A stretch of DNA of 7,988 bases from Ruminococcaceae bacterium UBA1691 (GTDB taxonomy: Bacteria > Bacillota > Clostridia > Oscillospirales > Acutalibacteraceae). Below the pieces are notes generated by a model. It made no database searches. It worked only from the letters and a program-made list of their open reading frames with translations, and had not been told where the DNA came from. Where the stretch lies: positions 1 through 7,988 of the forward strand of contig DCJV01000020.1 in the NCBI GenBank assembly GCA_002320555.1. Reading direction: 5' to 3'. This document shows positions 5,904 to 7,988 of the stretch, piece by piece. Position 1 is the stretch's first letter, and each line of letters starts with the position of its first letter. A program made the position numbers and the translations under genes.

Positions 5904-6026
5904 ATGAAAAATAATTTTTTTACGCTAAAGTTTCGTGCTTTCCGGCCAAATGAGGGGGCCGGAATTCGGCGTTGCCGAACCGCTCAAAACTTCCATCTTT
6001 TGCGGAAGGGATGGTGGTACTTATGA
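5904..6026 (+). CDS. Possible 40-residue basic leader peptide
   Basis: An ATG at 5904 has a strong GAAGGGGGAAA ribosome-site-like stretch just upstream (5891-5901). The frame of 40 codons ends in a TGA that overlaps the ATG of the metallophosphoesterase in the ATGA arrangement, as in coupled genes. The peptide would be strongly basic, with Arg/Lys spread throughout and a single acidic residue, ending KGWWYL. No family is recognised. The stretch also forms three hairpins, so it may be untranslated structured leader instead; coding status is uncertain. Confidence 0.3.
   Translation: MKNNFFTLKFRAFRPNEGAGIRRCRTAQNFHLLRKGWWYL
5940..6008 (+). promoter_or_regulatory. Three consecutive hairpins in the leader of the metallophosphoesterase operon
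   Basis: Hairpin 1 has an 8-base stem, TTCCGGCC (5940-5947)/GGCCGGAA (5957-5964), with a 9-base loop. Hairpin 2 follows at once: TTCGGC (5965-5970)/GCCGAA (5974-5979), loop GTT. Hairpin 3 is CTTCC (5990-5994)/GGAAG (6004-6008), and its right arm is part of the GGAAGGG stretch upstream of the start codon, so it could mask ribosome access. No T-run follows hairpins 1 or 2. The set does not match a riboswitch class I know. Confidence 0.45.
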
Positions 6027-6490
6027 GCATGAGAATCCTGGTTGTATCCGACTCCCACGGGGATGCGTACGCTTTGTACAACGCCATCCTGCAGCAGCCC
6101 TCGGCGCAGGTTGTCATCCATCTGGGCGATGGAGAAAGCGACATGGAGCAGGCAATGGGCCTTTGCGAAAACAAGCGCGTGATCTCTGTGCGGGGCAACT
6201 GCGACTGGGGCTCCCTACTGCCCGCCCTCGCGCTCGAACGCGTAGCAGGCAGACTGCTTTACTGCACGCACGGCTATGCGGAAAACGTGAAATACGGCGA
6301 TGGGCAGCTCCGCCAGCAGGCCCGCGCCTGTAAGGCCGACATTGCATTATATGGCCATACTCACCGCGCCGTGACAGATTATGAAGACGGCCTGTATCTG
6401 ATGAATCCCGGCTCTGTTGCAAATGGAGAATACGGGATTATCGACATCACCCCTGCAGGCATTGTGTGTGTTAATCACAAAATCCGATAA
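6023..6490 (+). CDS. YfcE/MJ0936-type metallophosphoesterase
   Basis: This 155-residue protein has all blocks of the calcineurin-like phosphoesterase fold of the YfcE group, which hydrolyses phosphodiesters or phosphomonoesters using two divalent metals. The blocks are SDSHG (9-13, Asp and His ligands), LGDGE (34-38), GNCD (58-61, catalytic-site Asn), THG (82-84) and GHTH (111-114), plus NPGS (128-131). It is cytosolic, and the length matches single-domain family members. The physiological substrate of these enzymes is generally unknown. The ATG at 6023 overlaps the stop of the possible leader peptide; the ATG at 6029 (MRILVVSD) is an equally family-like start, and the ATG at 6011 has no spacing from GGAAGGG. 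It is followed after 29 bases by the first RCK gene and so is likely co-transcribed with potassium-channel regulators. Confidence 0.92.
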   Translation: MSMRILVVSDSHGDAYALYNAILQQPSAQVVIHLGDGESDMEQAMGLCENKRVISVRGNCDWGSLLPALALERVAGRLLYCTHGYAENVKYGDGQLRQQARACKADIALYGHTHRAVTDYEDGLYLMNPGSVANGEYGIIDITPAGIVCVNHKIR

Positions 6491-6519
6491 TTTTTGAACC
6501 GAAAAGGAGCGCAATAGGC

Positions 6520-7143
6520 ATGAACGTTCTAATCGTCGGCGCTGGAAAAACGGGGCGCCGGCTGGCCCTTGCCCTGTCCGGGCGCGGCTATGACGTTGCG
6601 GTCGTGGACCGCGACCAAAGCAGGCTCGACCTGCTTGGAGATCATTTCGATGGCATCACAGTGGCGGGCGTTCCGGTCGACCGGGACGTGCTCATCTCCG
6701 CAGGCTGTGAAAATGCGGACGTGGCCTGCGCCATTACGCCAGAGGACAATGTCAATGTGATGGTGACACAGCTTTTGATGACGGATTTTAATATCGAAAC
6801 AATTTATACCCGCATTTTGGATCCCTCCCGCGAGTCGGTTTTTCATAAATTTGGCCTGCATACCATCTGCGCCACCCGTTACGAGGCCGATCACCTGCTC
6901 GATCTCATCACACAGGCGGATGCAAAATTCTCCATGCTGCATTTTGGAACCGGCTCTATTTCCTTTGAGGAAGTCAAAACAGACCGCCGAGACTGGGGGC
7001 TAAAGCCCTCGCAGCTCTACCACCGCAAAAATGAAATGCCCTTCGCGGTGCGCCGCAAAGGGGGGACGCTCCTTCTGACCAATGCGGAGGATCTGATTTT
7101 AACAGAGGGCGACAGCGTTATCTTTGCGCATATCAACGACTGA
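6520..7143 (+). CDS. Single-unit RCK (TrkA/KtrA-like) potassium uptake regulator, first of a pair
   Basis: This 207-residue cytosolic protein has one RCK_N (TrkA-N) Rossmann domain and one RCK_C (TrkA-C) domain. The nucleotide loop is VGAGKTG (6-12), with D30 at the end of beta-2 (VVDRD) expected to hold the adenosine ribose of NAD(H). The RCK_C part covers about 140-205, with GTLLLTNAEDLILTEGDSVIF, seen as the usual closing strand pattern ending in a GD turn. Such proteins form rings that gate Trk/Ktr K+ transporters in response to nucleotides. It differs from its neighbour in lacking the GDGT motif after beta-3, having AGVPVD there. AAAAGGAG (6502-6509) lies 10 bases upstream of the ATG. 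It follows the metallophosphoesterase and precedes a second RCK gene, consistent with one operon. Confidence 0.88.
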   Translation: MNVLIVGAGKTGRRLALALSGRGYDVAVVDRDQSRLDLLGDHFDGITVAGVPVDRDVLISAGCENADVACAITPEDNVNVMVTQLLMTDFNIETIYTRILDPSRESVFHKFGLHTICATRYEADHLLDLITQADAKFSMLHFGTGSISFEEVKTDRRDWGLKPSQLYHRKNEMPFAVRRKGGTLLLTNAEDLILTEGDSVIFAHIND

Positions 7144-7160
7144 TTCCTCTTTTCTGAACA

Positions 7161-7188
7161 TTGGCCCGGTTTTCTCAAGACGGGCCGG
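7161..7188 (+). other. Hairpin between the two RCK genes
   Basis: GGCCCG (7163-7168) pairs with CGGGCC (7181-7186), extended by two wobble pairs outside, around a 12-base loop. No T-run follows. It ends just before the AAAGG ribosome site (7190-7194) of the second gene, whose spacing to ATG is unusually long (14 bases). A role in tuning translation or processing between the two genes is possible. Confidence 0.35.
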
Positions 7189-7208
7189 GAAAGGATCTCG
7201 ATACGATC

Positions 7209-7865
7209 ATGAAAATATTGATAGTCGGCGGCGGGAATCTCGGTTATTTCCTTTCACAGGCGCTGATGGAGGATGGTTACAACGTCAGCCTGATTGAAAA
7301 GAAACGGGAATTCTGCACGCGCATTGCCAATTCTCTCGATATTCCCGTCATCTGCGGAGACGGCACAACGGTGGAAACGCTCGCGCGCGGCGGTGCCGGG
7401 CGGTGCGATACGATGATTGCCGTAACCGGCAAGGATGAGGATAACCTGATCGCCTGCGAGCTCGCCAAGCAGCAGTTCAACGTTCGGCAAACGGTTGCAC
7501 GGGTCAACAATCCCAAAAATATGGACATTATGAACAAGCTCGGCGTGGATATCACGATGTCCCCCACCCGGATCATCACTGGAATGATTGAGCACGAGGT
7601 GGAAGGGGCGGCGGTCCGTCTGGTGGCGGATATCAATAACAGCGACGCCTCCATCAATGAATATAAGCTGCCGCACAATTGGTCGAAATCCGGCGCGACC
7701 GTCCAGTCGCTGAATCTGCCGAAAGACTGTGTTTTGATTTATCTGATGCGGGATTCTTTGATCACGATCCCGCGCGGCAATACGACTCTGATGGAGGGGG
7801 ATGAAATCATCGCCCTGACGGTGGGCAGCACGGCGAAAACGCTCAAGAAAATATTTGAGCTGTAA
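7209..7865 (+). CDS. Single-unit RCK (TrkA/KtrA-like) potassium uptake regulator, second of a pair
   Basis: This 218-residue protein has the usual length of a single RCK_N plus RCK_C protein such as KtrA. The Rossmann loop is VGGGNLG (6-12), E30 ends beta-2, and GDGT (50-53) is the conserved beta-3 motif seen in TrkA-type domains. AVTGKDEDNLIACELAK follows, then RVNNPKN and the RCK_C domain (about 138-218), ending in a helix AKTLKKIFEL. It is expected to bind NAD(H)/ATP-type nucleotides and to regulate a Trk/Ktr K+ transporter; RCK_C domains in Firmicutes can also bind c-di-AMP. The ATG at 7209 gives the family N terminus MKILIVGGG; an upstream TTG at 7161 would add 16 residues that overlap the hairpin. 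Together the two RCK genes resemble the two halves of enterobacterial TrkA. A strong terminator follows directly. Confidence 0.92.
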   Translation: MKILIVGGGNLGYFLSQALMEDGYNVSLIEKKREFCTRIANSLDIPVICGDGTTVETLARGGAGRCDTMIAVTGKDEDNLIACELAKQQFNVRQTVARVNNPKNMDIMNKLGVDITMSPTRIITGMIEHEVEGAAVRLVADINNSDASINEYKLPHNWSKSGATVQSLNLPKDCVLIYLMRDSLITIPRGNTTLMEGDEIIALTVGSTAKTLKKIFEL

Positions 7866-7873
7866 ACGGAACC

Positions 7874-7907
7874 AGGGGTCTGTTTTAAAGGGACAGGCCC
7901 CTTTTCT
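7874..7907 (+). terminator. Strong rho-independent terminator closing the RCK operon
   Basis: A 10-bp stem (7874-7883 with 7893-7902, one G-T wobble) around a 9-base loop is followed by TTTTCT. It starts 8 bases after the stop of the second RCK gene. The remaining bases to 7988 are AT-rich; no supported gene is seen in them. Confidence 0.85.
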
Positions 7908-7988
7908 ATAAAAAAGAATATTTTTTCATGAAAATGCTTGCTTTCTCTGATTGCCTTGACCAGCGAAGAAAAAATTGGAACGCGCTCA

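Noticed and set aside
5880..6022. Known riboswitch (fluoride, ydaO/c-di-AMP, ZTP) in the leader
   Set aside because: Some fragments such as GCCGAACCGCTC looked suggestive, but the conserved core elements of these classes as I know them are not present.
7928..7988. Start of a further plus-strand gene at ATG 7928, open to the window end
   Set aside because: Only about 20 codons are visible, preceded by a T-run with no ribosome site; cannot be supported.

Overview
The window looks like chromosomal DNA of a Clostridia-class Firmicute, probably a gut Oscillospiraceae/Ruminococcaceae-type organism. The reasons are GGAGG-type ribosome binding sites, GC-rich reading frames with AT-rich spacers, ATG/TTG/GTG starts, a four-cysteine TSCPD protein of the kind typical of Firmicutes, and a set of three small helical proteins that resemble unannotated Clostridia proteins. 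Taxonomy is inferred from gene content and cannot be fixed from this window alone. No tRNA, rRNA, CRISPR array or insertion sequence was seen.

Layout. (1) 1-1915, plus strand: a promoter candidate, a near-perfect LacI-family/cre operator, what looks like the degraded C-terminal end of a HAD-IB phosphatase gene, then an intact GPH-family sugar:cation symporter closed by a terminator. The HAD remnant is open in frame with the symporter, so automatic start calling could fuse the two. (2) 1916-2961, plus strand: an SDR oxidoreductase of the YghA/general-stress type behind a hairpin/inverted repeat that could be an operator. (3) 2952-3836, minus strand: an RluA-type pseudouridine synthase, convergent with the SDR and overlapping it by 10 bp. 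(4) 3837-4143: a spacer without a convincing gene. (5) 4144-5848, minus strand: a TSCPD protein and, upstream of it, three tightly packed small genes of unknown function. (6) 5849-6022: a divergent control region with a TATAAT box and three successive hairpins. (7) 6023-7907, plus strand: a YfcE-like metallophosphoesterase and two single-unit RCK (TrkA/KtrA-like) NAD-binding potassium-channel regulators, closed by a strong terminator.

How the genes relate. The sugar symporter is probably under carbon control through its operator. The two RCK genes together equal one tandem-RCK TrkA protein split in two; no membrane potassium subunit lies in the window, and the terminator after the second gene argues against one being co-transcribed directly downstream. 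The three-gene cluster at 4527-5848 is the best candidate for undescribed biology: short helical proteins, proline/glycine-rich linkers, a paired hydrophobic C-terminal tail and a zero-gap gene junction suggest that at least two of them act as a unit.
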